This document shows positions 45,647-54,327 of a stretch of DNA of 64,000 nt, piece after piece. Within the stretch, counting starts at the first letter, position 1, and each line of letters starts with the position of its first letter. The stretch is taken from positions 2,204,192 through 2,268,191 of the forward strand of contig PLJL01000004.1 of NCBI GenBank assembly GCA_003140215.1, in the 5' to 3' direction. The notes beneath the pieces are model-generated. The model searched no databases and was not told where the DNA came from. It was given only the letters and a program-made list of their open reading frames with translations. The translations under genes were made by a program, and so were the position numbers. This DNA is from Vulcanimicrobiota bacterium. Its GTDB lineage: Bacteria > Vulcanimicrobiota > Vulcanimicrobiia > Vulcanimicrobiales > Vulcanimicrobiaceae.

Positions 45647-47206
45647 TTAGACAGCCGTGGCGATAGGCTCCGCGATCAGCTCTGCGAGCGTCGGTACGAA
45701 ACGCGTGGCCAGCTCGGTTCGATTGCGGCCTTTGCGCTTGGCCTCGTAGAGGGCGGCGTCGGCTGCCTTCACCAGGGAGAACGGAGAGGTCGCCCCAGTC
45801 GGTGACATACGCCCGATGCCGATGCTCACCGTGACGGTGCCGCGCACGTTGCCGGCGTGGGCGATGTTGAGCGCGAGGACGGCGCGCCGAATCGCTTCGC
45901 CGACTGCGAACGCGCCCGCTGCGTCGGTGTCGGGGAGAAAGACCGCAAACTCTTCGCCGCCGTAGCGTGCCGCGAGATCTCCGGGGCGACCGAGAGCAGC
46001 CGCGATGCATCCGGCGATGCTCTTGAGAACGCCGTCGCCGGCTTGATGCCCGTAGTGATCGTTGTAGCCCTTGAACGCGTCGGCGTCGATCATGAGAAAG
46101 GCCAGAGACGTGCCGGCCCGCACGGCGCGCCGCCACTCCCGGTCGAACACGGCGTCAAATTGATAGCGATTCCCAAGCCCGGTGAGACCGTCGATCAAGA
46201 CGAGTCGCTCCAGTTGCGCCTCAGCGGCCTCGCGCTTGTCGATCTGTCTCGCCAGGTATCTGCCGAGGATCCCGACGATGGCGATCATGCCGACGAGTTC
46301 GGCCAGGTTGATCAAGGTTTGGATGCGCCATGCAGCCAGGGCCTCGTCTTCCGCCACGCCGACCACGACTAGCAGCGGATACTGACTCACCCGTTGATAA
46401 GCAAACAGCCGCGAGACGCCGTCGATGACGGAGCGGTTTTGGTAGCTTCCCACCGGCGACCGCGGCAGCATCAGTCGAAAGAACGACGCCTTCGCAAGGC
46501 TCTTTCCGATGTTCGCTTTCTCGAACGGCTTGCGCATCAGAACGGTGCCGTCGGCGAGTGCGAGCGTGATGCTGCCGAGCCGTCCGATGTCGACCTGTTC
46601 GTAGAGATGGAGGAAGTAGTTCCCCGAGATGGTTGCCATCGCAACTCCGGCGAAGCTGCCGTCGCGGTGATTCACGCGCCGCGTAACGGTGATGATCCAA
46701 CTCCCGTCTGTCCGGCTGCGCACGGTGTGTCCGATGTGGGTGGTGCGGTCGGCGTGGGTTCGATGGTAGATGAAGTACGGCCGGTCTCGGTAGTTCGCAT
46801 TCTTCAGCCCCGGAATGGCGTTGACCACGCCGTTGCCGGCGGCGTCGACGATGAAGAGATTGTGAAGCACGCGTAGCTGTGCAATGTGCTCGACCATCAG
46901 GTCTTGCAGGCGCCGCCGCTGCTTCGGCCCGGTCCCGTCGGTCTGGGCTCGATCGACGAGGTCGATCAGCACGCCGTCGATCGTCTGAAAGCTATCGGTA
47001 GCCTGCTGCGAGAGGGACTGGACCAGGTTGGTCGTCTGCAACGTTGAGGCGTGGACGTCCGTAGCCCGGTTGCTCCAAATCTCTTTTGCGGTCGCCAAAA
47101 TCGCCAGCAGACAGACCACGACCATGAACGCGAGCAAGCCATGCCGCAGCGATAGCTGCCTGAAACCTTGACGCGAGCGGCTCGGCGGTGTCCCAACGGA
47201 GAGCAT
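45647..47206 (-). CDS. Diguanylate cyclase with dCache sensor domain
   Basis: 519 aa. N-terminal helix (about 22-42), an extracytoplasmic double Cache domain (about 50-300; ANYRDRPYFIYHR and SVIDGVSRLFAYQRV are typical), a second helix near 308-330, and a C-terminal GGDEF domain with RYGGEEFAVFLP active. The allosteric RxxD I-site (RPGD) sits five residues before it, so the enzyme should make c-di-GMP and be product-inhibited. The Cache domain implies sensing of a small amino acid or carboxylate-like ligand outside the cell. Confidence 0.93.
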   Translation of the reverse strand: MLSVGTPPSRSRQGFRQLSLRHGLLAFMVVVCLLAILATAKEIWSNRATDVHASTLQTTNLVQSLSQQATDSFQTIDGVLIDLVDRAQTDGTGPKQRRRLQDLMVEHIAQLRVLHNLFIVDAAGNGVVNAIPGLKNANYRDRPYFIYHRTHADRTTHIGHTVRSRTDGSWIITVTRRVNHRDGSFAGVAMATISGNYFLHLYEQVDIGRLGSITLALADGTVLMRKPFEKANIGKSLAKASFFRLMLPRSPVGSYQNRSVIDGVSRLFAYQRVSQYPLLVVVGVAEDEALAAWRIQTLINLAELVGMIAIVGILGRYLARQIDKREAAEAQLERLVLIDGLTGLGNRYQFDAVFDREWRRAVRAGTSLAFLMIDADAFKGYNDHYGHQAGDGVLKSIAGCIAAALGRPGDLAARYGGEEFAVFLPDTDAAGAFAVGEAIRRAVLALNIAHAGNVRGTVTVSIGIGRMSPTGATSPFSLVKAADAALYEAKRKGRNRTELATRFVPTLAELIAEPIATAV

Positions 47207-47346
47207 TTGACCGTTTCCTCACCGCCTCAGAGGTGCGGTGATTGGATGCAGCGCCACCAGGGACGCTCTGGGACGATCATCCCGCTCCGCGGTAACAAAT
47301 CGGTGTCGGCGCCACCGGCCCCGAGCTGGGGCCGCCGCCCGGCGTG

Positions 47347-47964
47347 CTACATCGGGAGCGCCAGGCCGTTCTTTCCGACGGTGACGCGGGCGGTCGAGAG
47401 GCCGCCATCGGCAGCCCGCTGCGCGATGATGTAGACGTGCGCCCCGGGGACGAGCGCCTTGGCGTCGCCCAGCTCGTAGAGCACGACCGGCGTGTCCTTG
47501 GAGACAACGATCTTCTTCTCGCCGTCCTTGTACTTGAGCGTGAGGACCTGCCCGCCGACGCTTTCGACCGGGCCGCTGGCATCGACGGTTCCGTTGGTCA
47601 TCGTGCTTTGCGGGCCCAGATCGTAGGGGCGATGGCCCTCGCCGGTGCCGCGCATCGCCTCGGGAAAGATGTGGACCTCTCGCGCACGCAGCGTGCCGTC
47701 GGGCTGCAGGATCGCGGCGCTGCCGACATAGGTGCCCGGACCGATCTTGGACAGGTCGGACTTTACCACGGTGACGACGCGAAAGCCGTCCGACAGTGTC
47801 ACCCGGCGATTCTCAGCGGCCGTCGCCACCGTGAGCAGGTTGCCTTCGAGGCTCACGATCGTGCCGCGAATCCTCGTCGTACTCTCTTGCCCGTAGGCCG
47901 GTGCCGCGGCGACGGCGAGCAGGCAGAGCAGCGGCGCGGCGCGTCTCATGCCCGCCCTTTGCAT
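47347..47964 (-). CDS. Exported DUF5666-type protein
   Basis: 205 aa with a signal peptide (cleavage near APAYGQ) and two OB-like repeats: IRGTIVSLEGNLLTVAT...RVVTVVKSDLSKIGPGTYVG and GPVESVGGQVLTLKYKDGEKKIVVS...LVPGAHVYI. This double small-barrel form is found in DUF5666 proteins, which some pipelines label as metal-transporter-like without evidence. Function unknown; likely periplasmic or cell-surface. Confidence 0.75.
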   Translation of the reverse strand: MQRAGMRRAAPLLCLLAVAAAPAYGQESTTRIRGTIVSLEGNLLTVATAAENRRVTLSDGFRVVTVVKSDLSKIGPGTYVGSAAILQPDGTLRAREVHIFPEAMRGTGEGHRPYDLGPQSTMTNGTVDASGPVESVGGQVLTLKYKDGEKKIVVSKDTPVVLYELGDAKALVPGAHVYIIAQRAADGGLSTARVTVGKNGLALPM

Positions 47965-47991
47965 GGGCCCCGCGACCGATCCCGCCTGGCG

Positions 47992-48207
47992 CTAGCGGTA
48001 GACGCCGCTCAGGCTGACCTTTGCGGCCTCGAGGGCGGCGACGGCCTGGGGTTCCGCCGCCGGGTCGATCCGCAGGCTCAGGTTGGACGTGGACTGCGTG
48101 CTCGCCGGCGTCGGGATGATCGTTGCAGCCACACCGGAATCGCGCAGCGCCTTGGTCGCGATCATCGTGCCCGAATTCGACGGGAACACCAGGACGACGC
48201 CGGCCAC
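47992..48207 (-). CDS. DUF3343 putative Se/S carrier-like small protein
   Basis: 71 aa starting at GTG 48205-48207, 2 nt after the upstream stop. It fits DUF3343: VVLVFPSNSGTMIATKALRD, then GVAATIIPTPAST, ending GVYR. Pfam describes the family as putative selenium/sulfur carrier-like. The Cys expected in the loop after the PTP segment is not obvious here. Pairing with a membrane sensor is unusual, and a possible selenoprotein gene lies 4.6 kb away. Confidence 0.68.
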   Translation of the reverse strand: MAGVVLVFPSNSGTMIATKALRDSGVAATIIPTPASTQSTSNLSLRIDPAAEPQAVAALEAAKVSLSGVYR

Positions 48208-48209
48208 GG

Positions 48210-48878
48210 CTACGACTTGGCGCCCGCGAGGTGCTGGTTGAGCTGGGCTTCCAGGGCTGAGATCGTCTCCTGATCGCGGGTGAGCGCCTCGGCCGTCGCG
48301 CGGGACGTGAAGTCGACCAAGTCTTCGAGCCGCGCGAACAGCGCAGCGATTGAGGCCGTCAGCCAGAACAGAACGCCGCACTCGATCACCACGGCAATGG
48401 CGTGCAGCGCGACACGGTCGATGCCTTCCTCAGGGAAGACGTTCGCGGGTACGACGAGGTCCAGGATCAAGTGGTGGGCGGCGGTAAGCGCCGCCGAAAC
48501 CGCGATGGGACGCCAATCGACGTACGCGCTGAGCATCGCGAACACGCCGAAGAAGTACATGTGGTAGTCGATCTGCCAATCGCCGTTGCCGGCGATGCCG
48601 CTGAAATGCCCGCGCCCGGCGTAGACGAACACGATCGGACCGAACGTAAGGCAGACCGCGACGATCGAGCGCAAGGTGAGGCCGTCGCGGAGCTTCCACG
48701 CCGCTAGCGTGGCGACGAGCGCCACAATCGCGGCCATAGCCATCGGCTCGCGCCACGAGTTGCGGGCCAGCAGCGCCACCCCGCCGGCCAGGAGCACGTG
48801 CGCCCAGACGACCCACACGAAGATCTTCGTAGCCCGAGCGCGGATGGAGCCGAGCGAAAAGGAGCTGTTCAAGCTCAA
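48210..48878 (-). CDS. Truncated chemoreceptor-like membrane sensor module
   Basis: 222 aa with five or six hydrophobic segments including DWQIDYHMYFFGVFAMLSAYVDWR and AAHHLILDLVVPANVFPE (runs shown for description), the His-rich membrane sensor region found at the N-terminus of some chemoreceptors and GGDEF proteins. After the last helix only a coiled coil (about 190-222: LEDLVDFTSRATAEALTRDQE) remains before the stop; no signalling domain follows. It may be a decayed chemoreceptor or a free-standing sensor. The next gene begins 2 nt downstream. Confidence 0.72.
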   Translation of the reverse strand: MSLNSSFSLGSIRARATKIFVWVVWAHVLLAGGVALLARNSWREPMAMAAIVALVATLAAWKLRDGLTLRSIVAVCLTFGPIVFVYAGRGHFSGIAGNGDWQIDYHMYFFGVFAMLSAYVDWRPIAVSAALTAAHHLILDLVVPANVFPEEGIDRVALHAIAVVIECGVLFWLTASIAALFARLEDLVDFTSRATAEALTRDQETISALEAQLNQHLAGAKS

Positions 48879-48955
48879 AACCTCTCTCTTGTTGGAAAGC
48901 CCGGCCTCCAGGTTATCGGCCCCGCCCGGCCCGAGTTTACCCCGGGCCCGAAAAT

Positions 48956-49231
48956 CTACGCCGGCGTACCGAAGCGCGCCGCGGCGCGCGCGTTCGCCTT
49001 CGCGGCCTCTTCGGCTCGATTCTTCGGCGAGGCGTTCGTCTCGAGCGAACGCAGCAGCCGCGTCGCGACGCCGGCTACCTCATCGACGGCAGCCAAGAAC
49101 GCCTCCTCGTTAGCCTTTGACGGCTTGGTGAAGCCGCTGATCTTTCGCACGAACTGCAGCGACGCTGCCTCGATCTCGCTCGCGGTGACGGGCGGATCGA
49201 AGTTGAAAAGCGTCTTGATGTTCCTACACAC
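48956..49231 (-). CDS. DUF2277 family protein
   Basis: 91 aa with the characteristic start Met-Cys-Arg-Asn-Ile-Lys, then LFNFDPPVTASEIEAA and FVRKISGFTKPSKANEEAF. DUF2277 proteins are small cytosolic proteins of unknown function spread across soil bacteria. The tail is Ala/Arg-rich. Confidence 0.88.
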   Translation of the reverse strand: MCRNIKTLFNFDPPVTASEIEAASLQFVRKISGFTKPSKANEEAFLAAVDEVAGVATRLLRSLETNASPKNRAEEAAKANARAAARFGTPA

Positions 49232-49264
49232 TGCGTACTACCTCGTTTCGGCGGTGGTGCTTCG

Positions 49265-50452
49265 TCAGAACGACCGGGGCATTCCCAGCACGTGCTGACC
49301 GATGTACGAGAGGATCAAGTTGTTGGCGACCGGCGCCGTGATGTACAGACGCGTCTCGCGGAACTTGCGTTCGATGTCGTATTCCTCGGCGAAGCCGAAG
49401 CCGCCGTGCGCGTCCATCGCGGCATTTGCGGCCTGCCACGACGCTTCGGACGCAAGCAGCTTGGCGGTGTTGGCCTCTGCGCCGCACGAACGGCCTGCGT
49501 CGAAGAGCACGGCGGCCTGCTTTCGCACCAAGTCCGCCGCGACGATCGCGGCGTGCGCCCGCGCGATCGGAAACTGGACGCCTTGATTCCGGCCGATCGG
49601 CCGGCCGAAGACGACGCGTTCGCCCACGTACTTCACGGCTCGCTCGATGAAGAACGTGCCGTCCCCGACGCATTCGGCCGCGATCAGGATGCGCTCGGCG
49701 TTCATGCCGTCGAGGATGTAGCGGAAGCCCTGCCCTTCTTCTCCCACCAGGTTCTCGACCGGTACCTCGAGATCGTGGATGAACACCTCATTGGTCTCGT
49801 GGTTCATCATGGTGCGGATCGGACGTACTTCGAGCATCCCGGGCGCTGCCGCGCGCAGATCGACCAGCAGCGTCGAGAGCCCCAACGTCTTCGCCTTCGG
49901 GTCGTCGGACGGCGGTGCGGTGCGTACGAGCAGCAGCATCAGATCGCTGTGCTGCACGCGCGAAGTCCACACTTTTTGCCCGTTTACCACGTAGCGGTCG
50001 CCGCGACGCACCGCCGTGGTCGCGATCTTCGTGGTGTCGCTCCCGGCATTGGGTTCGGTAACGCCGAAGGCTTGGAGCCGCAGCTCGCCGCGCGCGATCG
50101 GCGGCAAGAAGCGGCGCTTCTGCTCCTCGCTGCCGTGGCGCAGCACGGTGCCCATGATGTACATCTGCGCGTGGCAGGCGGCGGCGTTGCCGCCGCTGCG
50201 GTTCACCTCTTCGAGGATGATGCAGGCCTCGCTCAGCCCTAGCCCGGCGCCGTCGTATTGCTCGGGGATGAGCGCTGCGAGGTAGCCGGCATCGGTCAGG
50301 GCGGCGATGAAGGCGTCCGGATACGCACGCTCGGCGTCGAGTGCACGCCAATACGCGTCGTCGAACGACGCGCACAGCGCGCGCACCGCGGCGCGCAGCG
50401 CACGTTGATCCGGGGTCAACTCTAGCCCCGCGGTGACCGGAGGGGCGGTCAC
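49265..50452 (-). CDS. Acyl-CoA dehydrogenase
   Basis: 395 aa from GTG 50450-50452. A FAD-dependent dehydrogenase of the ACAD family: FGVTEPNAGSDTTKIATTAVR (flavin loop), VNGQKVWTSRVQHSD, VRPIRTMMNHETNEVFIHD, GRPIGRNQGVQFPIA, and MDAHGGFGFAEEYDIERKFRE, where the catalytic base region lies. It oxidises an acyl-CoA thioester, passing electrons to ETF. Longer in-frame starts overlap the neighbouring gene and were not used. The substrate chain cannot be told. Confidence 0.93.
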   Translation of the reverse strand: MTAPPVTAGLELTPDQRALRAAVRALCASFDDAYWRALDAERAYPDAFIAALTDAGYLAALIPEQYDGAGLGLSEACIILEEVNRSGGNAAACHAQMYIMGTVLRHGSEEQKRRFLPPIARGELRLQAFGVTEPNAGSDTTKIATTAVRRGDRYVVNGQKVWTSRVQHSDLMLLLVRTAPPSDDPKAKTLGLSTLLVDLRAAAPGMLEVRPIRTMMNHETNEVFIHDLEVPVENLVGEEGQGFRYILDGMNAERILIAAECVGDGTFFIERAVKYVGERVVFGRPIGRNQGVQFPIARAHAAIVAADLVRKQAAVLFDAGRSCGAEANTAKLLASEASWQAANAAMDAHGGFGFAEEYDIERKFRETRLYITAPVANNLILSYIGQHVLGMPRSF

Positions 50453-50532
50453 GGCAGGAGCGCCTTGCTTCGACTCGGCATCGGGCCGGAGTTCGCGCTT
50501 GCGGCGGCTTGTCCGGTCGCAGCCGCCGGCCG

Positions 50533-52716
50533 CTACGCGGAGATCCGGGTGCTCGCGCCCCAATTGCGGCCGGGCGATGCGGCCAGCAGCGCCGTGATCT
50601 CGCCGGCCGGTCTGGCTTTGCTAAAGAGGTATCCCTGCGCTTCGGAACATCCGTGCGCCCGCAGCCGGCGCAACTGCCCGCGCGTCTCCACGCCCTCCGC
50701 CACCGTCGCGATCCCCAACGCGTTGCCGATCCCGACCACGGCTCGTACGATCGCCTCGGATTCCGCACGTTGGAGCAGATCGCCGACGAACGACCGGTCG
50801 ATCTTGATGCGGTCGAAGCGGAAGCTGCGCAGGTACCCCAGCGACGAATAGCCGGTGCCGAAATCGTCCAACGAGATGCCGACACCCAGCTCGCGCAGCT
50901 CGTTGAGCACCGCGAGCGTTCCGGCAGACTCTTGCAAGAGCACCGACTCCGTGATCTCCAGATCGAGCCGGTCGGCTGAGAGACCCGACGCGTCGAGCGC
51001 GTCGCAGACCGTTTGGACGAACCGGGGCGCCCGAAATTGAATCGGCGAGACGTTCACTGAGAGCCGGATCGTCGCCGGCCACTGCGCCGCGTGGCGGCAG
51101 GCCCCGCGCAATACCCACTCCCCGAGCCGTACGATCATCCCCGTGTCTTCGGCGATTGAAATGAACTCGTCGGGATAGACCAGGCCGCGCTGCGGGTGCT
51201 GCCAGCGAACCAGCGCCTCGAGGCCCACGATCGCGCCCGACGTCACGTTGACGATCGGCTGATAGAAAATCCTGAACGACTCGTCGGCAAGCGCGGCGCG
51301 CAATTGACCTTCGGTCTCCAGCCGCGTCTGGCGGTCCACGGCCATGCTCGGCTCGAACAGCCGGTACGCTCGCCGCCCCTCGGCTTTCGCGCGGTAGAGC
51401 GCGAAGTCGGCATTCTTGAGCAACTGGTCCGGCAAAATACCGTCCCGCGGCGACGTGGTGATACCCACGCTGGCACCGACGAGGAGCTGATGACCCATGA
51501 GCTCGTACGGCTCGCTGACGACGTCGACGATGGTCTGCCCGCGCTGCGCCGCTTCCTCGGGATTCTCCAATCCGAGCAGCACGACGACGAACTCGTCGCC
51601 GCCGAGCCGCGCGACGGTATCGTCTTGGCGCACGCAGCGCAGCAGCCGCTCCGCCACGCCTTGAAGCAGTGCGTCCCCGATCGCATGTCCGAGCGTGTCG
51701 TTGACGGCCTTGAAGTTGTCGAGGTCGACCGACAGAACCGCGGCGGACCCGCCGGCCTCGACGAACAGGCGCGCTTCCTCGAGCCGCTCGCGCAGCAGTA
51801 CCCTGTTCGGCAGGCCGGTCAGCGCGTCATGGCAAGCCATCGATGCGATCTTGCTTTCGGCCGCCTTCCGTTCCGAGATGTCGCGGACGACCGAGACGAT
51901 GACGGTGTTGGCCAGGCCCGTGCCGTCGGCGAACGGCGCGACCAGGGTTGCCACCCAGTGCGCCTCGACCCAAACGTAGCCGCCGTCCTTGTGCCGCAGC
52001 CGATAGGTATGCGTCACGGCACCGCCGCGCTGGACGAGTTGGCCGTAGTCGGCCGTGACGCGTTGCTTGTCGTCCGGGTGCAGGAACGTCGAGAAATCGA
52101 GCTCCATCATCTCCGCCGGCGTGTACCCGAGCATCCGTAGGCACGACGGCGAGACGTACGAACGGGTGCGGTCCGCCCGCGCGCAAACGATCATGTCGGC
52201 GGCGTAGTCAGCGAGCAGGCGGTAGCGCTCTTCGCTCTCGCGCAGCGCATCGTCGGCGATGCCACGAGCGACGTTGATGGCGGCCTCGACGGCCCGGCGC
52301 TCAGAGACGTCCTCGGTATGACACAGGTAGAACAGCGGCTCACCGGCCTCGTCCTCGATCACCGTGCGGTGTTGGCGCACCCAAATCGACGAACCGTCGC
52401 GCCGCCGGACGCGCAGCTCGGCGTCGGTCTCCTCGACCGCGCCCGATTTCAGCCGGCCGAACATCTCGGCCGCCGTCTCGAGATCGTCGGGATGGCACAG
52501 GTCCCCGAACATGACGGAGCCGAGCTGGTCGGTGGAATAGCCGGTGATCTCGCAAAACGCCGGGTTGGCGAGCACGTATCGCCCGTGCGACTCGGGGCGC
52601 GCGCTCACCAGCGAGATCCCGAACGGTGCACGCTCGAAGGCGACGTCGGCCGGCGCCGGCGTCGGCGAAGACGACGACGCGCCAAGGGTACGATGGGCCG
52701 AGGGCAGCGGCTGCAC
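50533..52716 (-). CDS. PAS-PAS-GGDEF-EAL signalling protein
   Basis: 727 aa cytosolic protein with PAS domains at about residues 25-140 and 160-290, a GGDEF domain (about 295-455) and an EAL domain (about 465-715). The GGDEF motif RLGGDEFVVVL is intact with an RxxD I-site (RQDD) before it. The EAL motif in VGLEALVRWQHP, the DDFGTGYSSL loop and ETESVLL-type metal ligands are present, so it may both make and break c-di-GMP. Sensing is through the PAS pair. It is divergent from the adjacent peroxiredoxin-like gene. Confidence 0.95.
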   Translation of the reverse strand: MQPLPSAHRTLGASSSSPTPAPADVAFERAPFGISLVSARPESHGRYVLANPAFCEITGYSTDQLGSVMFGDLCHPDDLETAAEMFGRLKSGAVEETDAELRVRRRDGSSIWVRQHRTVIEDEAGEPLFYLCHTEDVSERRAVEAAINVARGIADDALRESEERYRLLADYAADMIVCARADRTRSYVSPSCLRMLGYTPAEMMELDFSTFLHPDDKQRVTADYGQLVQRGGAVTHTYRLRHKDGGYVWVEAHWVATLVAPFADGTGLANTVIVSVVRDISERKAAESKIASMACHDALTGLPNRVLLRERLEEARLFVEAGGSAAVLSVDLDNFKAVNDTLGHAIGDALLQGVAERLLRCVRQDDTVARLGGDEFVVVLLGLENPEEAAQRGQTIVDVVSEPYELMGHQLLVGASVGITTSPRDGILPDQLLKNADFALYRAKAEGRRAYRLFEPSMAVDRQTRLETEGQLRAALADESFRIFYQPIVNVTSGAIVGLEALVRWQHPQRGLVYPDEFISIAEDTGMIVRLGEWVLRGACRHAAQWPATIRLSVNVSPIQFRAPRFVQTVCDALDASGLSADRLDLEITESVLLQESAGTLAVLNELRELGVGISLDDFGTGYSSLGYLRSFRFDRIKIDRSFVGDLLQRAESEAIVRAVVGIGNALGIATVAEGVETRGQLRRLRAHGCSEAQGYLFSKARPAGEITALLAASPGRNWGASTRISA

Positions 52717-52799
52717 CGATTGAGGCTAGCGGCCCGCGGTAACGCGCGGGTAACGCCGGCGACCAGGGACCGGCCGCCGCCGCCGGAAGAGCAGCTTCG

Positions 52800-53333
52800 A
52801 TGACGACCCCTTCCCTGCACCCCGGCGACCCGGCGCCGCGCGCCGTCTTGGAGCTGCGGATCCCCCTGCCGGCGCTCGTGGTGTGGCTGCGCCACGTCGG
52901 TTGACGCTTCTTCGGTGAGCCGCTCGCGCAGTTGCGCGAGCTCGACGAGGACTTCGCGCGCGCGGGCATCAGCGTTCGGTTCGTCACGATCGGCTCGCAA
53001 GCCAAAGCCGACGATTTCTGCGCGCGCCACAACGCCGCCGCAATCTGCATCGGTGACGCCGACAAACACACCTATAAAGCGATGGGCTTGAGCGATTTCG
53101 ATCTCACCAAGCTGATGTCGACGCCCGCGCTGCTCGAGCGGCGCAACGAAAACCAGGCCGCGGGCTTCCGCCAGGACTGGGGTGCGACGCTTATCTGGGA
53201 CGCGGCGCAGAATCCGGGCGCCGCAGTGCTCGACGCCGGTGGGATCGTACGCTGGGTGCACCGCGGCGTGCATCCCGGCGACTTGCCGCCGATGCGCGAG
53301 CTGCTGGCGCAGGCCCAAGCGGTCCTCCGGTAA
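52800..53333 (+). CDS. Peroxiredoxin-like (PRXL2/SelL-related) protein with in-frame TGA, candidate selenoprotein
   Basis: Starting at ATG 52800, the frame runs LVVWLRHVG, then TGA (52902-52904, codon 35), then RFFGEPLAQLRELDEDF and on to 53333 without another stop: 177 codons. In the AhpC-TSA_2/PRXL2 family the position after LRHVG is the redox cysteine (RHxGC), so TGA sits exactly where Sec replaces Cys in SelL-related redox proteins. A perfect 8-bp hairpin starts 17 nt after the TGA. The rest has the thioredoxin-like fold (VRFVTIGSQAKADDFCARH, VLDAGGIVRWVHRG). A frameshift or broken gene is the alternative. Downstream of the TGA alone, a TTG-started fragment would lack the active site. Confidence 0.72.
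52922..52941 (+). promoter_or_regulatory. Candidate bacterial SECIS hairpin
   Basis: GCTCGCGC and GCGCGAGC pair perfectly around the loop AGTT. The stem begins 17 nt, and the apical loop 25 nt, after the in-frame TGA, and a G lies in the first two loop bases. These are the known requirements for bacterial selenocysteine insertion elements. Confidence 0.55.
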
Positions 53334-53343
53334 GCGACCGCCC

Positions 53344-54327
53344 GTGACCTGGCGGGTGCTGACGACCGCGCGCGGCTTCGAAGCCACGCCCGAGGCAGCC
53401 GCACTGCTGAAGCGCGCCGGATGCGAGGTCGTCGCGACGCCCTATAGCGGGAGCCGTTTCGACTACGAGCTCGGCGGCGACGCGCTCGTCGCGCTGCTCG
53501 ACGGCATCGACGCGCACATCGCGGGTTCGGCCCACCTCACCCGAGACGTGATCGAGCGCGCGCCCGCGCTCAAGCTCATCTCACGCCGCGGTGTCGGTTA
53601 CGAGCGCATCGACCTGCAGGCAGCGCGCGAGCACGACGTGGTGGTCACGATCACGACCGGGGCCAACCAGCACGCCGTCGCCGATCACGTCTTCGGGCTG
53701 TTGCTGGCGGTCGCGCGGCGCACGCTCGAGGCCCATCGTAGCGTGACCGAGGGGCGCTGGGAGTCGTTCATCGGACCGGAGCTGCGGGGAAAGACGCTGG
53801 GCATCATCGGCTTGGGCCGAGTGGGAAAAGGCGTCGCCCGGCGCGCGCTGGGCTTCTCGATGCGCGTCGTCGCAGCCGATCCGGTTGTCGACGATGCATT
53901 CTCGCGAGCGCACGACGTCACGTATCTGCCGCTCGACGAGCTGCTGGCGACGGCCGACGTCGTCTCCATCAACGCCTCGCTCAACGAGACCACGCGCGGC
54001 CTGATCGACCGCCGGGCGTTGCGCCGCCTCAAGGCCGGCGCGATCTTGATCAACACCGCTCGCGGCGGGATCGTTGACGAAGCCGCCTTGGCCGAGGCGC
54101 TGCGCAGCGGACAGCTCGGCGGCGCCGGGATCGACGTCTTCGAGCGTGAGCCGCCCGCCGGCTCGGCGCTTATCGGCCTGCCTAACGTCGTGCTCACGCC
54201 GCACGTCGCGGCGTACACGCACGAAGCGATGGCGGCAGCGAACCTGCTCGCGGCACGCATCGTCGTCGACCTTATGCACGGACGTCTGCCCGACCTCGAC
54301 TGCATCGTCGCCGGGCCGAAACGCTAG
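53344..54327 (+). CDS. D-2-hydroxyacid dehydrogenase (phosphoglycerate dehydrogenase-like)
   Basis: 327 aa from GTG 53344. NAD-binding fold GKTLGIIGLGRVGKGVARRA (about residues 145-164), catalytic Arg in INTARGGIVDEAAL, Glu in GIDVFEREPPAG and His in LTPHVAAYTHEA. It fits the SerA/formate-dehydrogenase-like family. No ACT domain follows, unlike full-length SerA, so it may reduce another 2-keto acid. It begins 10 nt after the peroxiredoxin-like gene and converges on the TIR gene with a 4-nt overlap. Confidence 0.93.
   Translation: MTWRVLTTARGFEATPEAAALLKRAGCEVVATPYSGSRFDYELGGDALVALLDGIDAHIAGSAHLTRDVIERAPALKLISRRGVGYERIDLQAAREHDVVVTITTGANQHAVADHVFGLLLAVARRTLEAHRSVTEGRWESFIGPELRGKTLGIIGLGRVGKGVARRALGFSMRVVAADPVVDDAFSRAHDVTYLPLDELLATADVVSINASLNETTRGLIDRRALRRLKAGAILINTARGGIVDEAALAEALRSGQLGGAGIDVFEREPPAGSALIGLPNVVLTPHVAAYTHEAMAAANLLAARIVVDLMHGRLPDLDCIVAGPKR

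Noticed and set aside
52932-53333. TTG-started 133-aa peroxiredoxin fragment as the complete gene
   Set aside because: The start falls inside the hairpin, and the protein would lack the conserved redox-active N-terminus that is present upstream across the TGA.
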